A stretch of DNA of 64,000 nucleotides from Endozoicomonas gorgoniicola (GTDB lineage Bacteria > Pseudomonadota > Gammaproteobacteria > Pseudomonadales > Endozoicomonadaceae), in assembly GCF_025562715.2 (NCBI RefSeq), contig NZ_JAPFCC010000001.1, positions 5,418,001-5,482,000 on the forward strand, in the 5' to 3' direction. Made by a program: the position numbers and the translations under genes. Below the pieces are notes generated by a model. It searched no databases. It had not been told where the DNA came from and worked only from the letters and a program-made list of their open reading frames with translations. The number at the start of each line of letters is the position of its first letter. The stretch's first letter is position 1. Positions 33,049 through 42,093 of the stretch are shown in pieces.

Positions 33049-34158
33049 ATGCAGAAGAAATTGCTTGCCGCTGTAGTAGCATCCCTCGTTGCCGGTCAGG
33101 CAATGGCACTGGAAGTTTATAACGACGACACCACCAGCCTGAGCATCGGCGGTCGTATCGGCGTCAAGGCTGAAAAAGCTTACGGCAGCAAAGTCACCGG
33201 TAAAAACGACAGTTCCCGTATCAACTTTAAGTTTGCGCACAAGCTGGGTAACGGCTGGACCGGTCACGGTGTTGCTGAATGGGGCTTCCGCGCTAAAGAT
33301 GAGTATAACGCTCTGGGCGGCAAAGAAGACACCTTCTTCAACCGTCTGGGCTTTGTTGGTCTGGATCACGACACTTACGGTAAGATCACAGCTGGTAAAA
33401 GCTGGTCCGTTATGCAAGACGTAAACGGCTGGACTGACTCCTACGCTATTGGCGGTGGTAATGCCATGGGCCTGTACACCGGTCGTGTAAGCGGCGACGT
33501 TGACGGCTCTGCCCGTGCTGACGACGTACTGCAATACCGCAACAGCTTCGGCGGTCTGAACGTAGGTGTTCAGTACCAGCTGCGAGGCGATGCCAGTATG
33601 AAAGACGTTAATGATGTCACACACAAGTTCACACGTAAGAACGGTGCTGGTGTTTCCCTGAGCTACGATCTGCCAATGGGCCTGTCTCTGGGTGCGACTT
33701 ACGCTGAAACCGAGTACGAAAAAAACACTGATTACAAAGGTCAGGACAAGTCCAAGGCGGCAACTGTTGGTGCCAAGTTTGAAAACGAAATGCTGAAACT
33801 GGCTGCTACTTACGGTAAGTTCGAGAACAAGACCAACACCACTAAGATTGGTGGCGATCTGGACAGAAAATCTACCGGTCTGGAACTGTTCGCTCAGGTG
33901 AACCTGCCACAGGTTGTTGACGGCTTCGCTCTGTACACTGGTTACAACCAGCTGGAAGCTGACAAGCAAATGGTTTCTGGTAAAGAAGCTAACAGCAAGG
34001 CTGAGTTCAAGGAAGTTGCTGTGGGTGCCATCTACAAGACTGGCCCAATGCAGTTCGCTTTCGAATGGTCTGATGGTGAGCGTAAAGGTCACGATGGCAA
34101 GAAGATCAAGAATAAGAGCGGCAACACCTACTCTGTTAACGCTCGCTACTACTTCTAA
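33049..34158 (+). CDS. Outer-membrane porin (Gram-negative general porin)
   Basis: A 369-aa porin. A signal peptide (KKLLAAVVASLVAGQAMA) precedes a mature start LEVYNDDTTSLSIGGRIGV. Alternating beta strands (about 16) follow, with the PEFF-like loop region (GWTDSYAIGGGNAMG) and the usual C-terminal aromatic strand ending NARYYF, recognised by the Bam complex. ATG 33049 follows CAGGAG. It would form a trimeric diffusion channel in the outer membrane. Codon choice is strongly biased (many CTG, GGT, AAC, GCT), as expected of a highly expressed gene. Confidence 0.92.
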   Translation: MQKKLLAAVVASLVAGQAMALEVYNDDTTSLSIGGRIGVKAEKAYGSKVTGKNDSSRINFKFAHKLGNGWTGHGVAEWGFRAKDEYNALGGKEDTFFNRLGFVGLDHDTYGKITAGKSWSVMQDVNGWTDSYAIGGGNAMGLYTGRVSGDVDGSARADDVLQYRNSFGGLNVGVQYQLRGDASMKDVNDVTHKFTRKNGAGVSLSYDLPMGLSLGATYAETEYEKNTDYKGQDKSKAATVGAKFENEMLKLAATYGKFENKTNTTKIGGDLDRKSTGLELFAQVNLPQVVDGFALYTGYNQLEADKQMVSGKEANSKAEFKEVAVGAIYKTGPMQFAFEWSDGERKGHDGKKIKNKSGNTYSVNARYYF

Positions 34159-34205
34159 TCATTCCTACCGAATGATGAGTTAGCGGCGGTTACAGACCGT
34201 GTCTG

Positions 34206-34239
34206 AAAAGCTCCGTGGTGAAAGCTGCGGAGCTTTTTT
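34206..34239 (+). terminator. Intrinsic terminator of the porin gene
   Basis: AAAAGCTCCG and CGGAGCTTTTTT form a 10-bp stem with a 12-base loop and T-run, 48 bp after the porin stop. Confidence 0.9.
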
Positions 34240-34247
34240 GCGTCTGG

Positions 34248-34532
34248 TCAGGTTAAATCTTTCTTCTCTGCTCCCTCGGTTTTTTCCAGCAGTGAAGAGA
34301 CAATCAGGCGTTCCAGTTTGTCGAAGCGGTCGTCTATTCTTTCAAACTTCTTGTCCATTTTATCAAACCTCTCATCATGCTCCGCCTGCTTGCGCTTTAT
34401 ATCGCACAGCTCACGCTCAAACTGTCGTTGCTCTTTGAGGATAAGACAGACAACGTCGTGTGTCCCCCGAATAACGACTTCCATTCTATCCTTCCAGATT
34501 TCCAGAGCTTCAACCCGCTGTTCAAGACCCAT
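34248..34532 (-). CDS. Small coiled-coil protein (94 aa)
   Basis: Short hydrophilic protein. The middle and C-terminal part form heptad-like repeats (DERFDKMDKKFERIDDRFDK). These are similar in style to the 96-aa protein at 61159-61449 (VDERFEKVDARFDK), so the two are probably distant paralogues or members of one repetitive family. No signal peptide or membrane helix. Function unknown. The convergent porin terminator is just downstream. Confidence 0.65.
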   Translation of the reverse strand: MGLEQRVEALEIWKDRMEVVIRGTHDVVCLILKEQRQFERELCDIKRKQAEHDERFDKMDKKFERIDDRFDKLERLIVSSLLEKTEGAEKKDLT

Positions 34533-34605
34533 GCTTTCTACCTCTTATTTGCATCATGGATTATTTTTTGAGTGGCGCAATCAACATAGCAGAGATTGTC
34601 CGGGC

Positions 34606-34929
34606 TTAGGGTATAGACGACAGGGAAATGTTTTCACCGCACTGCTCAGACAAACACCGGTTCAACACCTCCGGCAGACGTTCTCCTTTACACATCCAAA
34701 CCTCTTCCCCTTCATCAAAATCAAAATGAAACCCACCACTTTTTGCCGCCAGCCAGAGTTGCAGCAGAGGTGTCTGACGACTGAGAATGACCTTGCTGTT
34801 GTCGGGACAGGTCAGGGTCAGAATCCCTCCTGAGGTTTCATAATCAATATCCAGTCCCTGTTCTTCAATGGCGTCTTCAATGGCCATCATCAGTTCATCA
34901 AGGTTCTGGTTAAACTGATTTTCGTTCAT
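34606..34929 (-). CDS. cyaY: Frataxin-like iron-binding protein CyaY
   Basis: A 107-aa bacterial frataxin, which binds iron and modulates IscS-dependent Fe-S cluster assembly. An acidic first helix (DELMMAIEDAIEEQGLDIDYE) precedes a beta sheet with GGILTLTC, KVILSRQTPLLQLWLA and GGFHFDF, typical of CyaY. I prefer ATG 34929 (MNENQFNQNLDEL) as the family-like start; ATG 34941 would add four residues. It is divergent from lptM-lysA, the standard gammaproteobacterial arrangement. Confidence 0.93.
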   Translation of the reverse strand: MNENQFNQNLDELMMAIEDAIEEQGLDIDYETSGGILTLTCPDNSKVILSRQTPLLQLWLAAKSGGFHFDFDEGEEVWMCKGERLPEVLNRCLSEQCGENISLSSIP

Positions 34930-35054
34930 CGCTCTGCTCATTTAATCATCAGGAATTTGTTCAGCTGCTGCGATTATTCCCTAGAGTCAGGGTATGTTCC
35001 ACAGTTATACTGTCGGAATTGATGATAAAGCTGATTTTTAAAAGGAATCCCCTA

Positions 35055-35192
35055 ATGACAGCGCCTTTTAAATTAACAATAAAAGCAATGATGGCATTGG
35101 TTTTCTGTACCTTCCTGTTAGCAGGGTGTGGGCAGAAAGGTGACCTCTACCTGCCGGAAGATGCTTCTGCCCCTGCGCTCACGCCACAATAA
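35055..35192 (+). CDS. lptM: Small lipoprotein LptM (YifL)
   Basis: A 45-aa lipoprotein. The signal peptide (MALVFCTFLLAG) ends in the lipobox LAGC, and the mature protein starts CGQKGDLYLP, the signature of LptM/YifL. LptM assists maturation of the LptD/LptE lipopolysaccharide translocon in the outer membrane. ATG 35055 follows AAAGGAA. It lies directly upstream of lysA, as in E. coli and relatives. Confidence 0.92.
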   Translation: MTAPFKLTIKAMMALVFCTFLLAGCGQKGDLYLPEDASAPALTPQ

Positions 35193-35242
35193 AAAATAGC
35201 GCCTGAAGCAGTCATTGAACTAACAAGAGATAAGACAGATTC

Positions 35243-36496
35243 ATGAACTGGTTTTCCTATCGTGATGGTGCGCTGCATGCCGAACAGATAGCAATGTCAC
35301 GTATCGCTGAAGAGTTTGGCACCCCCGCTTATGTGTATTCCCGTGCCGGGCTGGAAGCGGGTTATAAAGCTTATCAAGAGGCTTTACACGATGTTCCTCA
35401 CCTGATCGCCTATGCAGTAAAAGCCAATGGCAATCTGGCAGTGCTGAACCTTCTTGCCAGCCTGGGCGCAGGCTTTGATATTGTTTCCGTGGGAGAGCTG
35501 GAGCGGGTTCTGGCGGCTGGTGGCGACCCCGGCAGAGTGGTGTTTTCGGGGGTAGGGAAACAGCATGACGAGATTCAGCGCGCCCTGGAAGTGGGCGTGT
35601 ATTGCTTTAATGTTGAGTCTGAAACGGAACTGGATCGCATCCAGCAGTTAGCAGAATCAATGGGTAAACGGGCTGCCATTTCTCTGCGGGTAAACCCTGA
35701 CGTTGATGCTCAAACCCACCCTTATATTTCTACCGGTCTGCGCGACAATAAGTTTGGCATTGATATCAATCATGCGCTGGTGGTTTATCAGCGAGCTGCT
35801 GAGATGCCAAATATTGAAATAGTGGGGGTGGATTGCCATATCGGCTCCCAGCTGACCAGTGGTGAACCTTTTATTGATGCCCTGGACCGGTTACTGCTGT
35901 TGGTGGATAGCCTTCAGGCTCACGGCATTGAGCTGAAGCATATTGATATTGGCGGTGGGCTGGGTATTGCCTACAACGATGAAACGCCCCCGACCCCATC
36001 AGATTACCTGAGTACGGTTAAAGCCAGACTGCAGGGGCGGAACCTGAAACTGGTGGTTGAACCCGGTCGCTCCATCGCCGGGCAGGCAGGGGTTCTGCTG
36101 ACTCAGGTGGAGCTGATCAAACGCACCGACCATAAAAACTTTGCCGTGGTTGATGCGGCCATGAATGATTTATTACGTCCGTCTATCTACAGTGCCTGGC
36201 ATGGCATTGAACCGGTGGTACCTGATGATAGTAAAGAGGCGCTGGTTTGCGATATTGTAGGGCCAATATGTGAAACCGGTGACTTCCTTGGCAGGGAGAG
36301 GGTATTGCGAATAGCAGAAGGTGACCTTCTGGCAGTGAAATCGGCAGGGGCTTATGGTTTTGGCATGAGTTCAAACTATAACAGTCGTAACCGTTGTGCC
36401 GAAATCATGGTAGACGGTGATCAGGTACATCTGGTCAGACGCCGTGAAACCATTGCAGAGCAGCTGGCACCCGAAAGCGTACTTCCCAGCCTGTGA
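35243..36496 (+). CDS. lysA: Diaminopimelate decarboxylase
   Basis: A 417-aa PLP enzyme making L-lysine from meso-diaminopimelate. The PLP-lysine is in AYAVKANGN, with the HIGSQ, GGGLGI and EPGRSI motifs and the C-terminal CETGDFL and GAYGF. ATG 35243 follows an AAGAGA. It ends PSL with TGA at 36494-36496. The last 16 bp of the gene are part of the 422-bp block duplicated downstream. Confidence 0.96.
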   Translation: MNWFSYRDGALHAEQIAMSRIAEEFGTPAYVYSRAGLEAGYKAYQEALHDVPHLIAYAVKANGNLAVLNLLASLGAGFDIVSVGELERVLAAGGDPGRVVFSGVGKQHDEIQRALEVGVYCFNVESETELDRIQQLAESMGKRAAISLRVNPDVDAQTHPYISTGLRDNKFGIDINHALVVYQRAAEMPNIEIVGVDCHIGSQLTSGEPFIDALDRLLLLVDSLQAHGIELKHIDIGGGLGIAYNDETPPTPSDYLSTVKARLQGRNLKLVVEPGRSIAGQAGVLLTQVELIKRTDHKNFAVVDAAMNDLLRPSIYSAWHGIEPVVPDDSKEALVCDIVGPICETGDFLGRERVLRIAEGDLLAVKSAGAYGFGMSSNYNSRNRCAEIMVDGDQVHLVRRRETIAEQLAPESVLPSL

Positions 36497-37324
36497 ATGA
36501 CCGGAAGGACAGAACGAGTTTTTTTATGCTGTTACATTTTACAAAAATGCATGGGCTGGGTAACGACTTTATGGTGGTTGATATGGTTACCCAGTCGGTA
36601 CGTCTACCTCCGGACAAAATCCGTCGACTGGCAGACCGCCGTTTTGGTGTCGGCTTTGACCAGCTGTTGATTGTAGAACCGCCTACTGATCCGGATATGG
36701 ACTTTCGCTACCGTATTTTCAATGCCGATGGCAGCGAAGTGGAACAATGTGGCAATGGCGCCCGCTGTTTTGCCAAATTTGTGCGGGATAAAAGGCTGAT
36801 TGGGCGTGACACGATTCAGGTGCAGACGGCGGGTGGGAATATTGAACTGACACTCCACGCTAACGGTGAAGTCTCGGTGGATATGGGGGTTCCCAGGCTG
36901 CAACTTCCCAGCCTGTGAATGACCGGAAGGACAGAACGAGTTTTTTTATGCTGTTACATTTTACAAAAATGCATGGGCTGGGTAACGACTTTATGGTGGT
37001 TGATATGGTTACCCAGTCGGTACGTCTACCTCCGGACAAAATCCGTCGACTGGCAGACCGCCGTTTTGGTGTCGGCTTTGACCAGCTGTTGATTGTAGAA
37101 CCGCCTACTGATCCGGATATGGACTTTCGCTACCGTATTTTCAATGCCGATGGCAGCGAAGTGGAACAATGTGGCAATGGCGCCCGCTGTTTTGCCAAAT
37201 TTGTGCGGGATAAAAGGCTGATTGGGCGTGACACGATTCAGGTGCAGACGGCGGGTGGGAATATTGAACTGACACTCCACGCTAACGGTGAAGTCTCGGT
37301 GGATATGGGGGTTCCCAGGCTGCA
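36481..37324 (+). repeat. Perfect 422-bp tandem duplication (lysA end plus 5' dapF)
   Basis: Positions 36481-36902 and 36903-37324 appear identical base for base when read side by side. The unit begins in the last codons of lysA (ACTTCCCAGCCTG) and ends within dapF after the codons for PRLQ. The junction (CTGCA then ACTTCC) shows no recognisable insertion element. The duplication leaves lysA and one full dapF intact. Confidence 0.95.
36526..36918 (+). pseudogene. Truncated dapF copy created by tandem duplication
   Basis: This frame repeats the first roughly 126 residues of DapF (MLLHFTKMHGLGNDFMVVD through VDMGVPRLQ), then runs into the duplicated lysA end and stops as LPSL. It keeps the first catalytic Cys (QCGNGARC) but lacks the second half and the second catalytic Cys (ACGTGAC), so it should be inactive. 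It is located between lysA and the complete dapF. The missing divergence from copy 2 indicates a very recent event or an assembly artefact. Confidence 0.85.
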
Positions 37325-37778
37325 GCCCGGAGATATTCCGTTCAAGGCGCATGAACAGCGCTCTACCTACGACCTGCGTATTGATGGAGAGGAGTTTGAA
37401 GTCAGTGCCGTCTCTATGGGTAACCCCCATGCCGTGATGCAGGTAGACGATGTAAACCGTGCGCCAGTAGAGCGACTGGGCTCGCTGATGGAAAAACATA
37501 ACCGCTTTCCAAGGCGCTGTAATGTCGGCTTTATGCAGGTTCTGGATCAGGCCGAGATCAACCTCAGGGTCTTTGAACGGGGTGTTGGTGAAACGCTTGC
37601 CTGTGGTACCGGTGCCTGTGCGGCAGTTGTTGCCGGACGGTTGCAGGGGCTTCTGGGTGACGAGGTTCGGGTCAACCTTCCGGGGGGGACATTGAACATT
37701 CATTGGTCGGGAGAAGGTCACTCGGTTATCATGACTGGAACGGCCACCCGAGTATTTGAAGGACAGACCCGCTTATGA
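36948..37778 (+). CDS. dapF: Diaminopimelate epimerase
   Basis: A 276-aa cofactor-independent epimerase interconverting LL- and meso-diaminopimelate for lysine and peptidoglycan. The two catalytic cysteines are in EQCGNGARCF and ETLACGTGACAA. The start MLLHFTKMHGLGNDF (ATG 36948) fits the family. An upstream ATG at 36915 overlaps the duplicated lysA stop and is less likely. It overlaps the DUF484 gene by 4 bp (ATGA). Confidence 0.95.
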   Translation: MLLHFTKMHGLGNDFMVVDMVTQSVRLPPDKIRRLADRRFGVGFDQLLIVEPPTDPDMDFRYRIFNADGSEVEQCGNGARCFAKFVRDKRLIGRDTIQVQTAGGNIELTLHANGEVSVDMGVPRLQPGDIPFKAHEQRSTYDLRIDGEEFEVSAVSMGNPHAVMQVDDVNRAPVERLGSLMEKHNRFPRRCNVGFMQVLDQAEINLRVFERGVGETLACGTGACAAVVAGRLQGLLGDEVRVNLPGGTLNIHWSGEGHSVIMTGTATRVFEGQTRL

Positions 37779-38506
37779 GCGATTCAGCCACTCCGGAGTC
37801 CAGTGCAACCATTCCGGCTCTTTCCCATGAAGAGCCGCCAGCTGAACTGACTTCAGCGGAAGTGGCTGACTACCTGCAGCAGAACCCGGAGTTTTTTATG
37901 GGTCAGGATGAACTACTGATGTCGTTGACCCTGCCCCATCAGCGCGGTTCTGCCATCTCCCTTTATGAACGACAACTGGCGCTGCTTCGTGATCGTAACG
38001 ACGAGCAGAAACAGCGGCTGAAACGTCTTGTCAGTGTGGCTCGCGATAATGACCGGCTGTTTGACAACTCCCGCCGACTGGTACTGGCTTTAATCGAGAG
38101 CAACGATCTGGAGCAGGTAACAGAGACACTTCGGGACGGTCTGGAAAACGACTTTGGCGTGGAGTTCCACGCACTGGTTCTGTTCAACAAAAAGCCAGTT
38201 AACAGCTCGATTCGTACCGAAAATCCTGACATTGCTAATTCTGTACTGGGCGAATTACTGGTAAACCTGAACGGTGGGCAGAAAGTGGTATGTGGACGGT
38301 TGGCGGAGAAAGAGCTGGAGTTCCTGTTTCCGAACGATCATCCGAGTATCGGTTCTGTTGCACTGTCGCCACTGAATTTCCCCGACTCTGTTGGAGTGCT
38401 GGCATTGGGCAGCCGGGATGAAAATCACTTCAGGGCGTCTATGGGGAATCTGTTTCTGGGTTATTTAAGCGATGTTCTCTGTCGTGTATTGAGCCGGTTT
38501 CTCTGA
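37775..38506 (+). CDS. DUF484 family protein (YigA-like)
   Basis: A 243-aa cytoplasmic protein of the DUF484 family. The N-terminal segment (LTSAEVADYLQQNPEFFMGQDELL) and SLYERQLALLRDRNDEQKQRL are typical. The C-terminal half is a GAF-like domain. Members are encoded next to dapF and xerC in many gammaproteobacteria, but their function is unknown. It overlaps dapF by 4 bp and xerC by 1 bp, so it is in a tight operon. Confidence 0.9.
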   Translation: MSDSATPESSATIPALSHEEPPAELTSAEVADYLQQNPEFFMGQDELLMSLTLPHQRGSAISLYERQLALLRDRNDEQKQRLKRLVSVARDNDRLFDNSRRLVLALIESNDLEQVTETLRDGLENDFGVEFHALVLFNKKPVNSSIRTENPDIANSVLGELLVNLNGGQKVVCGRLAEKELEFLFPNDHPSIGSVALSPLNFPDSVGVLALGSRDENHFRASMGNLFLGYLSDVLCRVLSRFL

Positions 38507-39426
38507 TGCCATCTCAGCGCTGCCCTTTACAGAAAGATATAGATGCCTTTTTAGATTATCTGAAATTTGAGAAAAACAGCTCCCGGCATACGCTGGCAGC
38601 TTATTGTCGTGATCTGAAGAAACTCTCGGGCTGGCTGGCTTCGCAAAATATCAGCACATGGTCTGAGCTTTCTGAAAAGCGGCTCAGGCTCTGGCTGGCA
38701 GAATTGCATGGTAACGGTTTGCAGAGTAAAAGCCTGCAGCGGTTGCTGTCTTCGGTACGCAGTCTGTTTCGATACCTCAACCGACAGGGAATGGTTGAAG
38801 ATAATCCTGCCAAACGCCTGTCTGCCCCCAAAGCTTCAAGAAAACTGCCCGTTACGCTCGATACCGACCAGATGGATGCGCTGCTGAATAACCGTGACGA
38901 CGACCCACTGGTTTTAAGGGATCAGGCCATGCTGGAGCTGTTTTATTCTTCAGGGCTGCGACTGTCTGAACTGGTGGCATTGAACCTTAATAGTTTTGAA
39001 GAAGACTTTCAGCGGATAACGGTTTTGGGCAAAGGCAGTAAAGAACGAATACTGCCCGTGGGACGCAAAGCCAGAGAAGCCATCCGGCTATGGCTTTCTG
39101 CCAGGGCGATGCTTCCGGTGAAAGACGAACAGGCTTTGTTTCTGTCGAAGCGGGGCGAACGGATCAGCCATCGACAGGTGCAGAACCGGGTCAAACGACA
39201 GGCCCGGGAGCAGGGCATGCCGACGTCTGTTCATCCCCACATGCTGAGACACTCTTTTGCCAGCCATCTGCTGGAATCCAGTGGCGACCTGAGAGCAGTT
39301 CAGGAATTATTGGGACACAGTGATATTTCCACCACCCAGATTTATACCCATCTGGACTTTCAGCACCTGGCGGATGTGTACGATAAGGCTCACCCAAGGG
39401 CGCGGCGTAAAAAAGATAAAGATTGA
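38506..39426 (+). CDS. xerC: Tyrosine recombinase XerC
   Basis: A 306-aa site-specific recombinase that resolves chromosome dimers at dif with XerD. The N-terminal SAM-like DNA-binding domain and C-terminal catalytic domain are present. Catalytic residues can be read as Arg in SGLRLSE, Lys in GKGSKER, His-x2-Arg in HPHMLRHSF, His in LLGHSDI, and the nucleophile Tyr in TQIYTHLD. Following dapF-DUF484 is the expected genomic position of xerC, not of a mobile integrase. A yigB-type HAD gene, often next, is absent. Confidence 0.95.
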   Translation: MPSQRCPLQKDIDAFLDYLKFEKNSSRHTLAAYCRDLKKLSGWLASQNISTWSELSEKRLRLWLAELHGNGLQSKSLQRLLSSVRSLFRYLNRQGMVEDNPAKRLSAPKASRKLPVTLDTDQMDALLNNRDDDPLVLRDQAMLELFYSSGLRLSELVALNLNSFEEDFQRITVLGKGSKERILPVGRKAREAIRLWLSARAMLPVKDEQALFLSKRGERISHRQVQNRVKRQAREQGMPTSVHPHMLRHSFASHLLESSGDLRAVQELLGHSDISTTQIYTHLDFQHLADVYDKAHPRARRKKDKD

Positions 39427-39586
39427 ACCATTGGCGGGGCTGGCTATCCTAACCATTAATGGATTAACGCATAAAAGAGCTGTTCATGGATTTATTTTGC
39501 CGTCGTCGTTGATATTCAGCAATGCAGAAATCTCAAATACCTGTGATACTCTTCAGCATCGATAACACTCCAAAGGAGTCTTTCAG

Positions 39587-40357
39587 ATGCCTGCAAATAA
39601 CGTTTTTCACCTTGGAATTACCCGCGACCAGTTGCAGGGTGCAGAGTTAGCCATTGTTCCCGGTGATCCGGCAAGAGTTGAGCGAATTGCCAGCCAGATG
39701 GATAACCCACAGTTTCTCAACAGCGTGCGAGAATACACTTCCTGGCTGGCCGAACTGAATGGTAAACCGGTTGTCGTCTGTTCTACTGGTATTGGCGGGC
39801 CATCAACGTCAATTGCCGTAGAAGAACTGGCCCAGCTGGGTATTACAACGTTTCTTCGGGTAGGAACAACAGGGGCGATTCAGGAAGCTATCGAGCCCGG
39901 AAGCCTTATTGTCACCAATGCCTCTGTTCGTCTCGATGGTGCCAGCACACACTTTGCGCCGATGGAATTTCCGGCGGTTTCCTCGTTTGAATGTACCGAA
40001 GCCCTGGTGTCTGCCGTTCGTTCAGAGTCTGCTGATTACCAGGTGGGAATCACCGCTTCCTCCGATACCTTTTATCCGGGGCAGGAGCGTTACGACACCG
40101 TTACCGGGCATGTTATCCGGCGTTTTCGTGGATCCATGGAAGAGTGGCAGGCGCTGGGTGTCCTGAACTATGAAATGGAGTCGGCAACGTTGCTGACCAT
40201 GTGTGCCGCCTCAGGACTGAAAGCCGGTTGTGTTGCGGCTGTCATTGTTAACCGGACCCGTCAGGAAATTCCTGACGAATCAAAAATTGCAGAGGCAGAA
40301 GCCATTGCGGTCAGGGTGGTGGTGAATGCTGCAGCCCTGCTGTTAAACAGAGAGTGA
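39587..40357 (+). CDS. udp: Uridine phosphorylase
   Basis: A 256-aa hexameric phosphorylase splitting uridine to uracil and ribose-1-phosphate. Motifs are FHLGITRDQL, VPGDPARVERIA, STGIGGPSTSIAVEEL, RVGTTGAIQ, and NYEMESATLLTM with the catalytic Glu/Met segment. ATG 39587 follows AAAGGAG. With adenosine deaminase it contributes to nucleoside salvage. It converges with the SLC13 transporter. Confidence 0.94.
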   Translation: MPANNVFHLGITRDQLQGAELAIVPGDPARVERIASQMDNPQFLNSVREYTSWLAELNGKPVVVCSTGIGGPSTSIAVEELAQLGITTFLRVGTTGAIQEAIEPGSLIVTNASVRLDGASTHFAPMEFPAVSSFECTEALVSAVRSESADYQVGITASSDTFYPGQERYDTVTGHVIRRFRGSMEEWQALGVLNYEMESATLLTMCAASGLKAGCVAAVIVNRTRQEIPDESKIAEAEAIAVRVVVNAAALLLNRE

Positions 40358-40378
40358 CAGGTGTCTTGATGGCTATTA

Positions 40379-40420
40379 GCTTTTGGCGGTTGGCTGTATG
40401 AACAGCCAAAAGCCAAAAGC
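40379..40420. other. Long stem-loop between udp and the SLC13 gene
   Basis: GCTTTTGGC...TTGGCTG and CAGCCAA...GCCAAAAGC pair over about 16 bp with a small bulge around TATGAA. It is the probable shared transcript end of the converging genes, but without a clear T-tract. Confidence 0.5.
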
Positions 40421-40428
40421 CCGGCAGG

Positions 40429-41889
40429 TTACTGAATCAATACCGTGGAAGCAAGGTAATAACCCGTCAGTGTCACCAGAATAATGCCAATAATGTTCAG
40501 GGCAAACCCCGCCTTGATCATATCGCCAATCTCCAGCTTACCCGATCCGAAAACAATGGCGTTAGGCGGTGTTGCCACCGGCATCATAAAGGCACAGCTG
40601 GCGGCGAGGGCGGCAGGCACTGCCAGGAGAGTAGGGTCTATTCCCAGTGAAACACCCAAAGCTCCCATTAAAGGCAGGAAACCTGCGGCTGTTGCAGTGT
40701 TGCTGGTCAACTCGGTCAGGAAAATAATCACGGTAACGACAAAGGCTACAACCAGCAGAATGGGCAGACCACCCACAATACTCATGGCATCGGCAATCCA
40801 GTTGGCCAGGCCGGTAGACTTGATCAGGGCTGCCAGGGTTAAGCCGCCACCAAACAGCAACAGCACGCCCCACGGGATTTCACGTGCCTTTTCCCAGGTC
40901 AGGACGTAAATGCGTTCGTCCCGGTTGACCGGAACGATAAACAGACTGATAGCCGCTGCAACAGCAATCCCGGTATCTGACAGCCCCGGAATATAGCCTT
41001 TCAGTAGTGGACGGAAGATCCATGCCAGGGCAGTCAGGGCAAAAATAATGCCGATGGTTTTTTCACCACGAGTCATAGCTCCCAGGTCATCCAGTTGTTC
41101 TTTAAGCACTTTGCGTGCATCCGGACTTTCAATGTCGTCCATCCTGAAGCTGACTTTGGTCAGCCATAGCCAGGTGGCTACAAGCATCAGGAATGAGATG
41201 GGAAGCCCTACCATCATCCACTGGGCAAAACCAATATCTATGTTGTAAGTTTCACTCAGAAAAGCCGCCAGCAACGCATTCGGCGGAGTACCGATCAGAG
41301 TCGCAAGACCGCCAATGCTGGCACTGTAGGCAATGGCCAGCAGCAGCATTTTAGCGAAACGCGCTCTGCCTTCTTCAGAGCCGCTCATCATTGCAGCCAC
41401 CGACAGGCCGATCGGTAGCATCATGGCGCTGGTGGCAGTATTGGACACCCACATACTCAGGAAGGCGGTTGCCACCATAAAGCCTGCCACCTGTCGGCTT
41501 GGCTTCACCCCTGTGGCGAGCATGATATTCAGTGCAATGCGTTTGTGCAGATTCCAGCGTTCCATCGCCACACCCAGCATAAAACCACCGAAGAACAGAT
41601 AGATGGTCGGGTTGGCAAAGGGGGCGGTCACTTCCCGAATGCTGGCAACGCCCAGCAGTGGAACCACGGCAATTGGTGTCAGGGCTGTCACCGGTATCGG
41701 CACCACTTCCGATACCCACCAGACAGCCATTAAGGTGGCGACCCCTACCATATACCATGCATCCTGGGTCATTCCCTGGGGCGGTGGTGTGATGATGGTC
41801 AGAAGAAGAAGTATCGGGCCAGTAAACAGTGATACCCAGTAAGATAATCCGGGCGCACCGCGAGTGAAGACGGAAGTGGCTGTTGTCAT
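40429..41889 (-). CDS. Sodium/dicarboxylate symporter (SLC13/DASS family)
   Basis: A 486-aa inner-membrane protein with about 11-12 hydrophobic helices. Both SNT motifs of the family are present: WVSNTATSAMMLP (about residues 150-162) and LTSNTATAAGFLP (about 395-407). They bind sodium and the carboxylate substrate. It is likely to import succinate, malate or related dicarboxylates, or sulfate-type anions; specificity cannot be read. The start is followed by a soluble N-terminus, then ILLLLTIITPP. It is monocistronic, with no sensor kinase nearby. Confidence 0.9.
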   Translation of the reverse strand: MTTATSVFTRGAPGLSYWVSLFTGPILLLLTIITPPPQGMTQDAWYMVGVATLMAVWWVSEVVPIPVTALTPIAVVPLLGVASIREVTAPFANPTIYLFFGGFMLGVAMERWNLHKRIALNIMLATGVKPSRQVAGFMVATAFLSMWVSNTATSAMMLPIGLSVAAMMSGSEEGRARFAKMLLLAIAYSASIGGLATLIGTPPNALLAAFLSETYNIDIGFAQWMMVGLPISFLMLVATWLWLTKVSFRMDDIESPDARKVLKEQLDDLGAMTRGEKTIGIIFALTALAWIFRPLLKGYIPGLSDTGIAVAAAISLFIVPVNRDERIYVLTWEKAREIPWGVLLLFGGGLTLAALIKSTGLANWIADAMSIVGGLPILLVVAFVVTVIIFLTELTSNTATAAGFLPLMGALGVSLGIDPTLLAVPAALAASCAFMMPVATPPNAIVFGSGKLEIGDMIKAGFALNIIGIILVTLTGYYLASTVLIQ

Positions 41890-42093
41890 ACAGGCCTCCA
41901 GTTGCTGTTATGGGTGTCAGTGTGCTGGATTGGAGGAATAGTTTTTTGATCTGGGTCAGTTTTAGGAAAGATTGGGGAGCAGAGGCAGCAATAGCACTAA
42001 GATTAAATTTTATCAGTACATCGATGAACTGAGGCTTATACTCTCTTTTGAGCCTTTTACGGCTCTGTTCTTTTGTAACCGTAGAGATCAGGT

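Noticed and set aside
33043..34092. 349-aa open frame opposite the porin
   Set aside because: Antisense shadow of a highly codon-biased gene; no start signals and no recognisable domain.
36493..36918. Functional second DapF
   Set aside because: The frame lacks the second half including one catalytic Cys, and ends in copied lysA codons.
38506..39426. Phage or mobile-element integrase
   Set aside because: Tyrosine recombinase located after dapF-DUF484 is the conserved xerC position; no attachment site or phage gene is adjacent.
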